The notes below the pieces were generated by a model that was not told where the DNA came from, made no database searches, and saw nothing but the letters and a program-made list of their open reading frames with translations. A stretch of 64,000 bases of DNA from JBBTTE01 sp038064375 (GTDB lineage Bacteria; Patescibacteriota; Saccharimonadia; Saccharimonadales; UBA4665). Positions 24,091 through 32,745 of the stretch are shown piece after piece (the first letter of the stretch is position 1; each line of letters begins with the position of its first letter). The stretch covers positions 68,658 through 132,657 of the forward strand of contig JBBTTF010000004.1 of the NCBI GenBank assembly GCA_038064375.1, in the 5' to 3' direction. The translations under genes and the position numbers were made by a program.

Positions 24091-25056
24091 GTGACCTTGC
24101 AAAAACAAAAACAAGACAAGATGCACCAAAACAAACACCAAAATAAACACAAACAGCACGTACCAGTATTACTAGACGAAGTTCTACAGTATCTGGATCC
24201 GAAGAGCGGGGAATCATATCTCGATCTGACGGCCGGTTACGGTGGACACGCTCGCGAAGTATTGGAACGGACTGGAAGCCTCACACAATCAGTGCTGGTT
24301 GACCGCGACAATAACGCGATCAACGTTCTCCGAGAGGAGTTCGGACCAAACACTGTGGACTTGCGGCAGTCGGATTTTCTGACGGCCACACAAGAGTTGA
24401 TCGCCGAGGGGCGGCAATTCGATCTTATTTTGGCTGATTTGGGCGTATCGTCACCGCACCTTAACGAGGGCAAACGCGGCTTTGCCATTAACCAGAACGG
24501 TCCACTCGACATGCGAATGGACCAATCGCAGGCTTTAACTGCCGAAACTATAGTCAATACCTATAGCGAGGCAGCTTTGGTGGATATTCTGCAGCGCTGG
24601 GGCGAAGAGCCCAAGGCTAAGCAGATCGCCAATCTGATAGTCGCTAACCGACCATTCGGTAGCACTGACGAGTTAGCAGCGATTGGATCTAAGGCGTGGC
24701 CGGGTTACAGTCGGGTTCATCCGGCGACCAGAACTTTTCAGGCGCTGCGCATCGCAGTTAATGACGAGCTAGGGTTGCTAGAGCAGAGCCTACCACTGTG
24801 GTTTGAGCTGTTAGCGGAGGGTGGTCGCATTGCGATCATTAGCTTCCACAGTCTAGAAGACCGATTGGTTAAGAAAGCCTTGCAAGAAGTCGCCGGCGAA
24901 CGTTACGACGCAGATCTACGATTACTCACCAAGCGTCCGGCTACGGCAAGCCCCTCAGAATTAGTTTTTAATCCGCGAGCTCGAAGCGCTAAGCTAAGAG
25001 CCGCAGTGAAAATAAAAAAGAAAGGGAATACTAATGCCTATCCAGGTAAAAAGTAG
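24091..25056 (+). CDS. rsmH: 16S rRNA (cytosine-1402-N4)-methyltransferase
   Basis: Methylates C1402 in the ribosomal P-site; the gene is classically second in the dcw cluster (mraW). Motifs: HVPVLLDEVLQYLD, the SAM loop LDLTAGYGGHA, LILADLGVSSPHLNEG, DMRMD, and the C-terminal ATRTFQALRIAVNDEL and IISFHSLEDRLVK. The start is uncertain: GTG at 24091 gives 321 aa, and an ATG at 24121 would remove ten Gln/Lys-rich residues and sit just before the conserved region. Neither has a clear Shine-Dalgarno. Confidence 0.95.
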   Translation: MTLQKQKQDKMHQNKHQNKHKQHVPVLLDEVLQYLDPKSGESYLDLTAGYGGHAREVLERTGSLTQSVLVDRDNNAINVLREEFGPNTVDLRQSDFLTATQELIAEGRQFDLILADLGVSSPHLNEGKRGFAINQNGPLDMRMDQSQALTAETIVNTYSEAALVDILQRWGEEPKAKQIANLIVANRPFGSTDELAAIGSKAWPGYSRVHPATRTFQALRIAVNDELGLLEQSLPLWFELLAEGGRIAIISFHSLEDRLVKKALQEVAGERYDADLRLLTKRPATASPSELVFNPRARSAKLRAAVKIKKKGNTNAYPGKK

Positions 25057-25110
25057 CTCCCGCGCCTACAAGATCCACGTCAAAGTGGTCTAAATAGGCA
25101 AAGTAGCGGT

Positions 25111-25137
25111 TCCAGCCTCACCAAATATGAGGCTGGA
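25111..25137 (+). other. Intergenic hairpin between rsmH and ftsL
   Basis: A perfect 10-bp inverted repeat, TCCAGCCTCA (25111-25120) and TGAGGCTGGA (25128-25137), with a 7-nt loop. No T run follows, so it is not a typical terminator. It may be an attenuator, a processing site or an mRNA-stabilising stem. Confidence 0.5.
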
Positions 25138-25174
25138 CCTAAGATCACCTCATTAAACTAAAAATAAAAACAAA

Positions 25175-25522
25175 ATGACATATTCAAGTTCCTTGGCCAT
25201 GAACCGTTCTAGGTATCAGGGTCGCAACAAAAACTCCGTCAGCTTCCGTGCTACCACTCGCACGCTCGGACCAGTCAGTAACACTATTACACTGATTGTC
25301 TTGGCATGTCTTTTGGGTCTGCTGTATCTGACACAGGTCACTAAGACTAATGCCTACGGCTATCAGATCAACGCCTTGCAGGAAAAGCAGGCTAGTCTCA
25401 ATAGTCAGCACGATGACTTAGAGGTTGATTCGGCACGTTTGCAGTCGCTTAGCCGTGTTAGTAGCAGTCCGGTAGCTAAGAGCCTTGTATCGGTTGCCCC
25501 TTCGGCTACTGCCAAAAACTAA
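25175..25522 (+). CDS. ftsL: FtsL-like septum formation protein
   Basis: 115 aa bitopic membrane protein: a basic cytoplasmic N-terminus of about 35 residues, one membrane segment (ITLIVLACLLGLLYLTQ) and a short heptad-like periplasmic stretch (YQINALQEKQASLNSQHDDLEV). The sequence is not strongly conserved; the call rests on size, topology and position between rsmH and ftsI, exactly where ftsL lies in other bacteria. It would bridge FtsQ/DivIB and the septal synthase. No Shine-Dalgarno is seen before the ATG. Confidence 0.7.
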   Translation: MTYSSSLAMNRSRYQGRNKNSVSFRATTRTLGPVSNTITLIVLACLLGLLYLTQVTKTNAYGYQINALQEKQASLNSQHDDLEVDSARLQSLSRVSSSPVAKSLVSVAPSATAKN

Positions 25523-25530
25523 CGTTTGAT

Positions 25531-27300
25531 ATGGCTTTGCCAAACAAAAACGACGCAACTCAATCAGTCAAAAGAATCCGTATCTGGTACGGATTGTTGA
25601 TTTTGGTGTTGGCGATTTTTGGTTTGAGGCTATTCTACATTCAGATTATCAATTATGGGCATTATCGTAGTGCCGCGCTGAGCGATCAGCTTAAGCAGTA
25701 CGAGATTCCGGCACGGCGGGGGATTATTAAGGCTCACGATGGGTCTCGCGAGCTGCCAATCGTTCTTAATCAGCAGTTGTTCACCCTGTATGCCGATCCT
25801 GTCTATATTAAGAAACCGACTGAAGCTGCTGCTAAGGTTCAATCTGTAATTGGTGGCGATTCCTCTAAGTACGAACAGCAAATGAAGGCTAAGGATACGC
25901 GCTATGTGATTTTGGCTAAGAAGTTAAGCAAAGAGCAGCATGCCAAAATAGCCGCTCTCAAGCTGGCTGGTGTTGGAACTCAAGAACAAGACTATAGGAC
26001 GTATCCGCAGGGCAGTCTGGTTTCGCAGGTTCTGGGCTTTGTTAACGACGAGAATATCGGTAAGTATGGTGTCGAGCAGGCGTTAAATAAGCAGCTTGAT
26101 GGCACGGCCGGTGAGCTGAAGGCGATTACTGACGCTAGTGGTGTTCCATTGGCTGCCAGTCGTGATAATACCCGTGTAGCACCTAAGAATGGCGATGACA
26201 TTACCTTAACCATAGATTTAGCCCTTCAGCAGCAACTGGAGACGATATTGGCGCAAGGCGTTAAGAGCTCTAAGGCCACGGCCGCCAGTGCTCTGATAAT
26301 GGATACTAAGACTGGCGCCATTAAGGCCATGGGCAATGCGCCGACCTACGACCCTAGCAAATACTCTCAGGTTGATGACCCATCAGTGTTCCAGAACTCC
26401 GCGGTGTCACACCCGATTGAGATTGGTTCGTCGATGAAAACGCTGACCACCGCTGCAGCGCTTGACCAAGGCGTTATAAAGCCCAACCAGACTTACTATG
26501 ATCCAGCTAAGTGGAAGATCGATGACTTTAATATCACGAACATCGAAGAGGACGGTGGCGCTGGCACGCGTAGTATTACTGATATTCTCAACCTTTCACT
26601 AAACACCGGTGTGACATGGGAGTTGATGCAAATGGGCGGCGGCGAAATCAACACCAAAGCTCGTGAGGCGTGGTACAACTACATGGCTAATCATTATATG
26701 TTCGGCAAGCCAACTGGCATTGAGCAGGGCTATGAGGCCGAGGGCTATATACCTGAGCCTAAAGATAACGGAGCTGGAATTGATCTTACTTACGCCAACA
26801 CGGCTTTTGGGCAGGCTATGACCGCGACACCAATCCAGCTGGGCGCAGCCTTGGCATCTGTCGTTAACGGCGGCACTTACTACCAGCCATATCTAGTCGA
26901 TAAGGCAACGCATTCTGATGGTAAGACAACCACCACAAAGCCAAAAGTAGTGAAGTCTCAAGTCGTTAGCGCTGGGACTGCCAAGGAAATAATACCGATG
27001 ATGCAATACGTGGTCGAACACCACAACTTCTCGCCCAAGTTTGATCAGGGTGCCTACGTGGTTGGTGGCAAAACCGGAACGGCCCAGATTGCCAAACCGG
27101 GCGGGGGATACTATGACAACCAGTTTAACGGAACTTATGCTGGCTTTGTTGGCGGTGATTCGCCCGACTACGTGATAGTTGTCTTTGTCTATAAGCCCAC
27201 CATTGGCGGCTACGCCGGAACCGCTGCCGCGCAGCCTATATTTGGTCAATTAGCCCACGTGTTGATAAATAATGCTTATGTATCACCGAAAGCCCAATAA
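25531..27300 (+). CDS. ftsI: Septal peptidoglycan transpeptidase (class B PBP)
   Basis: 589 aa. An N-terminal membrane anchor (LLILVLAIFGLRLFYIQI) is followed by the PBP dimerisation region and the transpeptidase domain with the active-site motif SSMK (Ser300), SLN (in NLSLNTG) and KTG (Lys514 in GGKTGTAQ). It cross-links septal peptidoglycan as the partner of FtsW, three genes downstream. No PASTA domains are present. It starts 8 nt after ftsL. Confidence 0.93.
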   Translation: MALPNKNDATQSVKRIRIWYGLLILVLAIFGLRLFYIQIINYGHYRSAALSDQLKQYEIPARRGIIKAHDGSRELPIVLNQQLFTLYADPVYIKKPTEAAAKVQSVIGGDSSKYEQQMKAKDTRYVILAKKLSKEQHAKIAALKLAGVGTQEQDYRTYPQGSLVSQVLGFVNDENIGKYGVEQALNKQLDGTAGELKAITDASGVPLAASRDNTRVAPKNGDDITLTIDLALQQQLETILAQGVKSSKATAASALIMDTKTGAIKAMGNAPTYDPSKYSQVDDPSVFQNSAVSHPIEIGSSMKTLTTAAALDQGVIKPNQTYYDPAKWKIDDFNITNIEEDGGAGTRSITDILNLSLNTGVTWELMQMGGGEINTKAREAWYNYMANHYMFGKPTGIEQGYEAEGYIPEPKDNGAGIDLTYANTAFGQAMTATPIQLGAALASVVNGGTYYQPYLVDKATHSDGKTTTTKPKVVKSQVVSAGTAKEIIPMMQYVVEHHNFSPKFDQGAYVVGGKTGTAQIAKPGGGYYDNQFNGTYAGFVGGDSPDYVIVVFVYKPTIGGYAGTAAAQPIFGQLAHVLINNAYVSPKAQ

Positions 27301-27339
27301 ACTAGCCAAAAATGATATAATAAAACAAAAAGAACACCT

Positions 27340-28380
27340 ATGAACACACTGCACCTTGCCATTACGACACCCGAGCTCACTAGGATACTTGCCTTGGGCT
27401 TCTTTAGTTTCGTTCTGAGCATGCTTATTACACCGATTTACACCAGTGTGGCTTATAAATACCAGTGGTGGAAGCAGCAGCGTACCGAGGCATGGTCTGG
27501 TGGCACGGCCACCGTTTATCAGCAGCTTCATGCTGCCAAGCATAAACGCAATATACCGACCATGGCCGGCCTTATCTTTGTTTTATCAATATCTATTGTT
27601 ACTTTGAGCGGCAACCTTACAAGGGGTCAGACGTGGCTGCCGCTAGCTGGTCTCGTTGCGGCAGCGGCAATCGGTCTTGTTGATGACGTGATGAATATTA
27701 AGAGTATCGGCTCGGGTATAGCAGGGATGAGCGCGCGACTTAAGTTTGGTCTATATAGTCTTATTCTGTTGGCTGGCGGCTGGTGGTTTTATGCAAAGCT
27801 TGGCGTTACTTCTATCTATTTGCCATGGATTCATCAGTGGCATATTGGCGTATTTGTAATCGCTTTATTCTGGCTGGTCGTGATCTCTACGGCTATATCG
27901 GTGAACTTTAGTGATGGTCTAGATGGTCTGGCTGGCGGCCTGCTAACTTCTTCGTTTATGGCCTATGCCATTATCGCCTCGGTGCAACACGAGTTTGTGC
28001 TAGCCGGCTTTTGCCTGACGGTTGTTGGAGCTTTGCTTAGCTATACATGGTTTAATATTTATCCGGCGCGGTTCTTTATGGGGGATACGGGGTCGTTTGC
28101 TCTGGGAACGGCACTGGGAATAATCGCACTGCAAACCGATACCGTCTATATATTGCCAATTATCGGCGCTGTCTACGTTATGGAAACCGGCTCAGTCATT
28201 ATCAATCGTATGTCACGCAAGTTTCGGAATGGTAAAAAGGTTTTCTTGTCATCACCGATACATCACCACTTTGAGGCGCTTGGTTGGCCCGAGACCAAAG
28301 TTACTATGCGTTTTTGGATTCTTGGTCAAATCGCCAGTGTTATTGGCTTAATCATCTTCTTAACTAGCGGGCAGGTTTAA
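27340..28380 (+). CDS. mraY: Phospho-N-acetylmuramoyl-pentapeptide transferase
   Basis: Makes lipid I by moving phospho-MurNAc-pentapeptide to undecaprenyl phosphate. 346 aa, ten or so membrane segments. Family signatures are visible: KHKRNIPTMAGLIF, GLVDDVMNIK, NFSDGLDGLAGG, GDTGSFALG and HHHFEALGWPETKV. TATAAT (27316-27321) lies 18 nt before the ATG, so an internal promoter may raise expression of mraY and the genes after it. Confidence 0.95.
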   Translation: MNTLHLAITTPELTRILALGFFSFVLSMLITPIYTSVAYKYQWWKQQRTEAWSGGTATVYQQLHAAKHKRNIPTMAGLIFVLSISIVTLSGNLTRGQTWLPLAGLVAAAAIGLVDDVMNIKSIGSGIAGMSARLKFGLYSLILLAGGWWFYAKLGVTSIYLPWIHQWHIGVFVIALFWLVVISTAISVNFSDGLDGLAGGLLTSSFMAYAIIASVQHEFVLAGFCLTVVGALLSYTWFNIYPARFFMGDTGSFALGTALGIIALQTDTVYILPIIGAVYVMETGSVIINRMSRKFRNGKKVFLSSPIHHHFEALGWPETKVTMRFWILGQIASVIGLIIFLTSGQV

Positions 28381-28383
28381 GCC

Positions 28384-29622
28384 GTGAGGCCGACACAAGC
28401 CGCACCGCGACGACGTCCGCTGAGTAACCTTAGCGAACTTACCCTAGGACGCAAACACAAACCCGATTACTGGCTGCTGATATGGTGTGCTGCTTTACTG
28501 GCAATTGGCCTTATCGTTGTTTATGCCATCAGCCCAGCATTGAGTGCGGCTAATCACGTGACAGGCAACTACTATGTTGGTAAGCAATTGCTAGCGATTG
28601 GACTGAGTCTAATCGCTTTTACAGTCACTGCCAAGGTTCCGTTATCATGGTGGCGCCAAGCCTACAAACCTCTGTTAATAGCCGCCGGAATAGCAACTAT
28701 ATTGGCTCTCATATTGCCGGTGAATCCGGCCTATCCAGCGCACCGCTGGGTGCGTCTTGGTAGTTTGTCGTTTCAGTCAGTTGAGCTAGTTAAGTTTGCC
28801 TTGATGATTTGGATGGCTGGCTTTTTGGCGCAGAGCATCAAGCAGGGAACCATCGCTAGTGCCAACCTAACTCTTAAGCCAATCCTAGTCGCTTTAGGAA
28901 TCGTGGCTGTGCTGATTGTTGGTGTGCAGAGTGACCTTGGTTCGGCCGGTGTCATGGTGGCCATGGTTGCCACGATGGCCTTTGTAGCAGGGCTGCCGAT
29001 GGGTCGCATTGTTTTGATTGGCGGAATTGTCATGATTGGTCTGATTATGGCAGTGTCATCGACGCCGTATCGACGTGATCGATTGCAGAGCTTTTTACAT
29101 CCTGAAGCACATTGCCAAACAACCGGTTATCAGGCGTGTCAGGCTCTGATCGCGGTCGGTTCTGGCGGAATGATTGGTCTGGGACTTGGCAGTAGCGTAC
29201 AAGCTTATGGATATCTACCCGAGGCTGCCAACGACTCGATTTTTGCTATATATGCCGAGAAGTTTGGCTTTATTGGCAGCATAATCCTGTTGGCGGTTTT
29301 TGTGGCATTCTTCTCAAGACTAAAGAGTATAGCCGAACGTATGCCTGATGACTTTAGCCGTTTATTGGTGGTCGGAGTCCTAGCGTGGCTGAGCGTTCAA
29401 GCTCTGATTAATGTTGGGGCTATGATTGGGCTACTGCCGCTTAAGGGCATAACACTGCCATTTATAAGCTATGGCGGTACCAGTGTGGTGTTTGCGGCCG
29501 CAGCTGTTGGTTTGGCCTTTCAGGCCTCGCAGTATGCCGCCTATGATGCGCCTCGTATTCGTGAAGACCAAGCCGGACGCCGTCGCTTTGATAATAATGC
29601 TTCGCGGAGGGCAAACTATTGA
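28384..29622 (+). CDS. ftsW: Septal peptidoglycan polymerase (SEDS family)
   Basis: 412 aa, about ten membrane segments. SEDS features include the AHRWVRLGSLSFQSVELVK loop, the QSDLGSA segment, and SYGGTSVVFAAAAVGLAF near the end. It polymerises glycan strands from lipid II with FtsI. The cytoplasmic N-terminus of about 30 residues and an Arg-rich C-terminus (AGRRRFDNNASRRANY) flank the membrane core. The start is GTG at 28384, 3 nt after the mraY stop. RodA is the alternative name, but the position next to ftsI, mraY and murG favours FtsW. Confidence 0.92.
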   Translation: MRPTQAAPRRRPLSNLSELTLGRKHKPDYWLLIWCAALLAIGLIVVYAISPALSAANHVTGNYYVGKQLLAIGLSLIAFTVTAKVPLSWWRQAYKPLLIAAGIATILALILPVNPAYPAHRWVRLGSLSFQSVELVKFALMIWMAGFLAQSIKQGTIASANLTLKPILVALGIVAVLIVGVQSDLGSAGVMVAMVATMAFVAGLPMGRIVLIGGIVMIGLIMAVSSTPYRRDRLQSFLHPEAHCQTTGYQACQALIAVGSGGMIGLGLGSSVQAYGYLPEAANDSIFAIYAEKFGFIGSIILLAVFVAFFSRLKSIAERMPDDFSRLLVVGVLAWLSVQALINVGAMIGLLPLKGITLPFISYGGTSVVFAAAAVGLAFQASQYAAYDAPRIREDQAGRRRFDNNASRRANY

Positions 29623-30791
29623 GCTTAATTGTACTGACTGGCGGCGGCTCGGGCGGACACATAACGCCTTTGCTCGCTGTCGCTACGGAGCTCAAGCAGC
29701 GGCAGCCTGACACTAAGATTGTCTATATCGGTCAACGCGGTGACAACCTTGGCGATATACCTAAGGCGCACGAGGCTATTGACGAGGTCTATACAGTTCG
29801 TGCTGGTAAATTTCGGCGTTATCACGGCGAAAGCTTTCTCCGTCAGTTACTAGATATTCCGACGCTGTTTAAGAATATTCGCGACTTCTTTTATGTGATT
29901 ATTGGATTTTTCCAGAGTTGGCGTCTGCTTCGTCGTTTGCAGCCTGATGTGGTGTTTATCAAGGGTGGATTTGTTGGGGTTCCGGTTGGCTTGAGTGCCG
30001 CTGCGCTGCGAATTCCTTATGTGACACATGATTCTGATGCTACAGCTGGACTGGCTAACAGGATAATTAGCCCCGGTGCAAAAATGCATGCCGTGGCTCT
30101 GCCGGCCGAGAACTATGAATACCCATCTGACAAGACAGTTATGACGGGTATTCCATTGCAGGCTGATTTTGTACCAGTTGATGAAGCTCTTAAGCAGAAG
30201 TATCGCAGCTCTCTTAAGTTGCCAGCCAGTGCTAAAGTTCTGTTTGTGATCGGTGGTGGTCTGGGCTCGCAGCGCGTCAATCAAGCCGTCTCGGAGGCTA
30301 TTCCTCATCTGTTGCATGAGTTTAGGGATCTGTACGTTATTCACGCTGTTGGGCGGGCTAATAAGACCGACATGAAGACCCTCTATGCTGAGAAGTTACC
30401 TGCGGCAGAGCAGGGGAGGCTACAGGTGTTTGATTATCTCAATGATGTCTATCGCTACAGTGGAGCAGCCGATGTGATTATTACTAGGGCAGGGGCGACA
30501 AATCTGGCGGAATTTGCTCTGCAGGGCAAAGCCTGTGTGGTAGTGCCAAGTCCTTTCTTGGCTGGCGGCCACCAGCTTAAGAACGCGCAATATTTAGCGG
30601 ACAATGAGGCGGCGATAGTAATTGATGAAACCGACCTTTCGGCTGATCCTAACAGATTGGCACATCTTGTCAGTAGCCTCCTCAGTGATACTAAAAAGCA
30701 ACAGCATTTGAGTGAGCAACTGTCCAAGTTTGCCAAGCCGCGAGCCACCCAAGAGCTAGCCCAGTTAATTCTAGAGCAAATCCGCAAATGA
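29619..30791 (+). CDS. murG: UDP-GlcNAc:lipid I N-acetylglucosaminyltransferase
   Basis: Converts lipid I to lipid II at the inner face of the membrane. 390 aa, GT28. LTGGGSGGHITPLLAVA at the N-terminus, FIKGGFVGVPVG, and the C-terminal donor-binding region ITRAGATNLAEFALQGKACVVVPSPFLAGGHQLKNAQYL are all characteristic. The start codon is TTG at 29619, with GGAGG at 29606-29610 eight nt upstream; it overlaps the ftsW stop by 4 nt. Two membrane-facing hydrophobic stretches occur around residues 85-100. Confidence 0.94.
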   Translation: MSLIVLTGGGSGGHITPLLAVATELKQRQPDTKIVYIGQRGDNLGDIPKAHEAIDEVYTVRAGKFRRYHGESFLRQLLDIPTLFKNIRDFFYVIIGFFQSWRLLRRLQPDVVFIKGGFVGVPVGLSAAALRIPYVTHDSDATAGLANRIISPGAKMHAVALPAENYEYPSDKTVMTGIPLQADFVPVDEALKQKYRSSLKLPASAKVLFVIGGGLGSQRVNQAVSEAIPHLLHEFRDLYVIHAVGRANKTDMKTLYAEKLPAAEQGRLQVFDYLNDVYRYSGAADVIITRAGATNLAEFALQGKACVVVPSPFLAGGHQLKNAQYLADNEAAIVIDETDLSADPNRLAHLVSSLLSDTKKQQHLSEQLSKFAKPRATQELAQLILEQIRK

Positions 30792-31717
30792 GACTGCGAC
30801 GCAAAGCCCCACCAACCTCTCGTAGACAAAGGGTTAGCAGCGGTGAGCCGGCTAGGCCATCTAGCTCTTTCTCTTATCGGTCACGTCGCTCGGATCGGTC
30901 TCGAGAAACAGGACGCCAAACTCAATATGAGTTGACTAAGCGCAAAGCCGGCAAGCTCGGTCGCTATTGGGCGCAGCGATTTGGTCTCGTGGTGCTTTTG
31001 CTAGCAGTAGTTGTTTCGCTTTTTAACGTCTTGAGCCTGTCGCCCAAAGCCAAAGTTATGCCTCTAGCAACAGATGGTAGCAGGGCTTTTTTGAGGCCAG
31101 CGGAGACTTATGAGGCGGCCGCCAACGAGCTCTTAGGTAACTCGCTTTGGAATCATAACAAAATCACCGTTGATACAGGCGACATCAGCAAAGGCCTGCT
31201 CGATAAATTTCCGGAGTTAACAGATGTCACCGTGACTATTCCACTGTTAGCCAACCGGCCTTTGGTGTATGTAGAGCCAGCCCAACCAGCTTTGATACTG
31301 GTGGCCACTAACGGCTCATTTGTTGTTGATAACAATGGCAAAGCTCTTATATTTGGCTCTAGCCCAGAAGATCTCAATCAACCCAAGCTACCTATCTTAA
31401 ATGATCAGAGTGGTCTCAGGATAAAACTTAACCATCAGGCCTTATCAGCGGCCAATGTGCGCTTTATAGAGGCAGTTCGTGGCCAATTGGCCGCCAAACA
31501 GCTATCAGTGGCGGCTATGACACTTCCGGCCTCTAGTCGCGAGCTTGATGTCCAGATAGCGGGGCAGCCCTACTTCGTGAAGTTTAATCTACAGAGTGAT
31601 ACTCCGAGAGAGCAGGCGGGTACACTGCTCGCTACCTTAGCCACACTAAAGAAGCAGAACATTGTACCAGCGCGTTACATAGATGTGCGAGTCGATGGCC
31701 GCGCGTATTATCAATAG
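30788..31717 (+). CDS. ftsQ: FtsQ/DivIB-like division protein
   Basis: 309 aa. A very basic Arg/Ser-rich cytoplasmic region of about 55 residues, one membrane segment (LVVLLLAVVVSLFNVLSL), then a POTRA-like domain and a C-terminal beta domain ending in YIDVRVDGRAYYQ, the usual FtsQ tail. It recruits or regulates the FtsL/FtsI/FtsW complex. It overlaps murG by 4 nt (ATGA). It is the last gene of the cluster: ftsA, ftsZ and the mur ligases do not follow. Confidence 0.85.
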   Translation: MRLRRKAPPTSRRQRVSSGEPARPSSSFSYRSRRSDRSRETGRQTQYELTKRKAGKLGRYWAQRFGLVVLLLAVVVSLFNVLSLSPKAKVMPLATDGSRAFLRPAETYEAAANELLGNSLWNHNKITVDTGDISKGLLDKFPELTDVTVTIPLLANRPLVYVEPAQPALILVATNGSFVVDNNGKALIFGSSPEDLNQPKLPILNDQSGLRIKLNHQALSAANVRFIEAVRGQLAAKQLSVAAMTLPASSRELDVQIAGQPYFVKFNLQSDTPREQAGTLLATLATLKKQNIVPARYIDVRVDGRAYYQ

Positions 31718-32334
31718 TCCCCCTGTTCTGCTACCCCGCTTGTTCGCAAAATGTTCACACTTTGGCAATTTACCGCATCGTCAAAAAAACTATATAAACA
31801 TATCGTATTAGCCAAAAGTCAAATTTTTACAATATTGACGGAAAGGCAGGGGATATAAATATTTATAATAATATGGCGAAAAAGCAATAGTTTCACGGCA
31901 ATACTGTGGAAAAGTCAAATAGCGCAACAAAAAGCGACGTAGCACTAGGCCTATAACGGGGCCTTATACATGAAGCTATGGAATACAAGCCGGTATGTGC
32001 ACGCGTAGTGAACGCATAAGTCATAAACATCAAAACATAGCAGTATTAGCCAATTACTCCCCTACAGCGGGGGTATACGAACTCATCTATCAATCAGATG
32101 TTCGAGTCGCAAAATATACATTGTGCGACACGATGTCTGTAGCTCGGACATGCAACCTAACCCGTCTGCACCCTTAATAAATTTTATTAACCCGCTCGTA
32201 TTTATATATAAATTTTTGCACGCACCTGCTCTACTGCCATGCTTCTAGTAAAACTGTTATTTAGCTGCGCTGCTATTCGATTCACCCGTTCAGTCTTTGT
32301 TCGTATTTTGTTTGCAAACTAGATAACAAATATT
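31718..32334 (+). ncRNA. 617-nt gene-free stretch with tandem hairpins (candidate structured RNA, about 31880-32160)
   Basis: No convincing coding sequence lies between the convergent ftsQ and 32335 genes. On the plus strand at least six stem-loops can be read: 31891-31912 (TTTCAC/GTGGAAA), 31947-31964 (AGGCC/GGCCT), 32003-32015 (GCGT/ACGC), 32055-32075 (TAC.CCCC/GGGGGTA), 32078-32104 (CGAAC.ATCT/AGAT.GTTCG), 32106-32129 (GTCGCA/TGCGAC) and 32133-32151 (ATGTC/GACAT). The last four follow each other with almost no gap. A TATAAT at 31864-31869 precedes them, and TTGACG at 31835-31840 is too far away for a normal spacer. I could not match it to RNase P, tmRNA, SRP or 6S RNA. The strand is uncertain. 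Confidence 0.4.
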
Positions 32335-32742
32335 TTAGCTATGAACGCCGTACCTTTTTGGCGGATCCATTTTAAGGGTCTTTGGTCGTTCTTGGGGTTC
32401 TTCTGGTTTGTGGCTTTGAGGCTTGGGTTGGTTAAGAAGATCAGTCATGCTGTTAGCAAGATGATCAACGCCTTCAGTTGGACGTTTATCTGTGCCCACG
32501 CTTACTGGTACTGGCGAAGAACCGCCAAAGCCAGCATTACCAGCGCTAACTTGGCCGCGACGTACATCTCGTTCTATGCCACTGGCTTCAGCCACGGATT
32601 CTTTGAGAATCAATGCGAAGTCTTTCCTGAGGCCTTCAGGCATTAAAGATAAATAGGCTGCAACACGCGCTCTGGCTTGCTCCAGTTCAGATATGGCCTG
32701 CTCTGGTGTTGGCGGCTGTGATTCTGCTGGATTACCAGTCAT
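32335..32742 (-). CDS. Hypothetical protein, 135 aa
   Basis: Not recognised. The N-terminal half is helical with an acidic/basic pattern (ISELEQARARVAAYLSLM); the C-terminal half is Pro/Lys/Glu-rich and likely disordered. It lies 3 nt after the sigma region 4/HARE gene on the same strand, so it is probably cotranscribed with it and could be its partner, which is only an inference from position. Confidence 0.6.
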   Translation of the reverse strand: MTGNPAESQPPTPEQAISELEQARARVAAYLSLMPEGLRKDFALILKESVAEASGIERDVRRGQVSAGNAGFGGSSPVPVSVGTDKRPTEGVDHLANSMTDLLNQPKPQSHKPEEPQERPKTLKMDPPKRYGVHS

Positions 32743-32745
32743 AAC

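Noticed and set aside
31995..32177. 60-codon plus-strand frame in the hairpin-rich region
   Set aside because: No ribosome-binding site or promoter at the proper distance, composition unlike the neighbouring genes, and it spans several hairpins.
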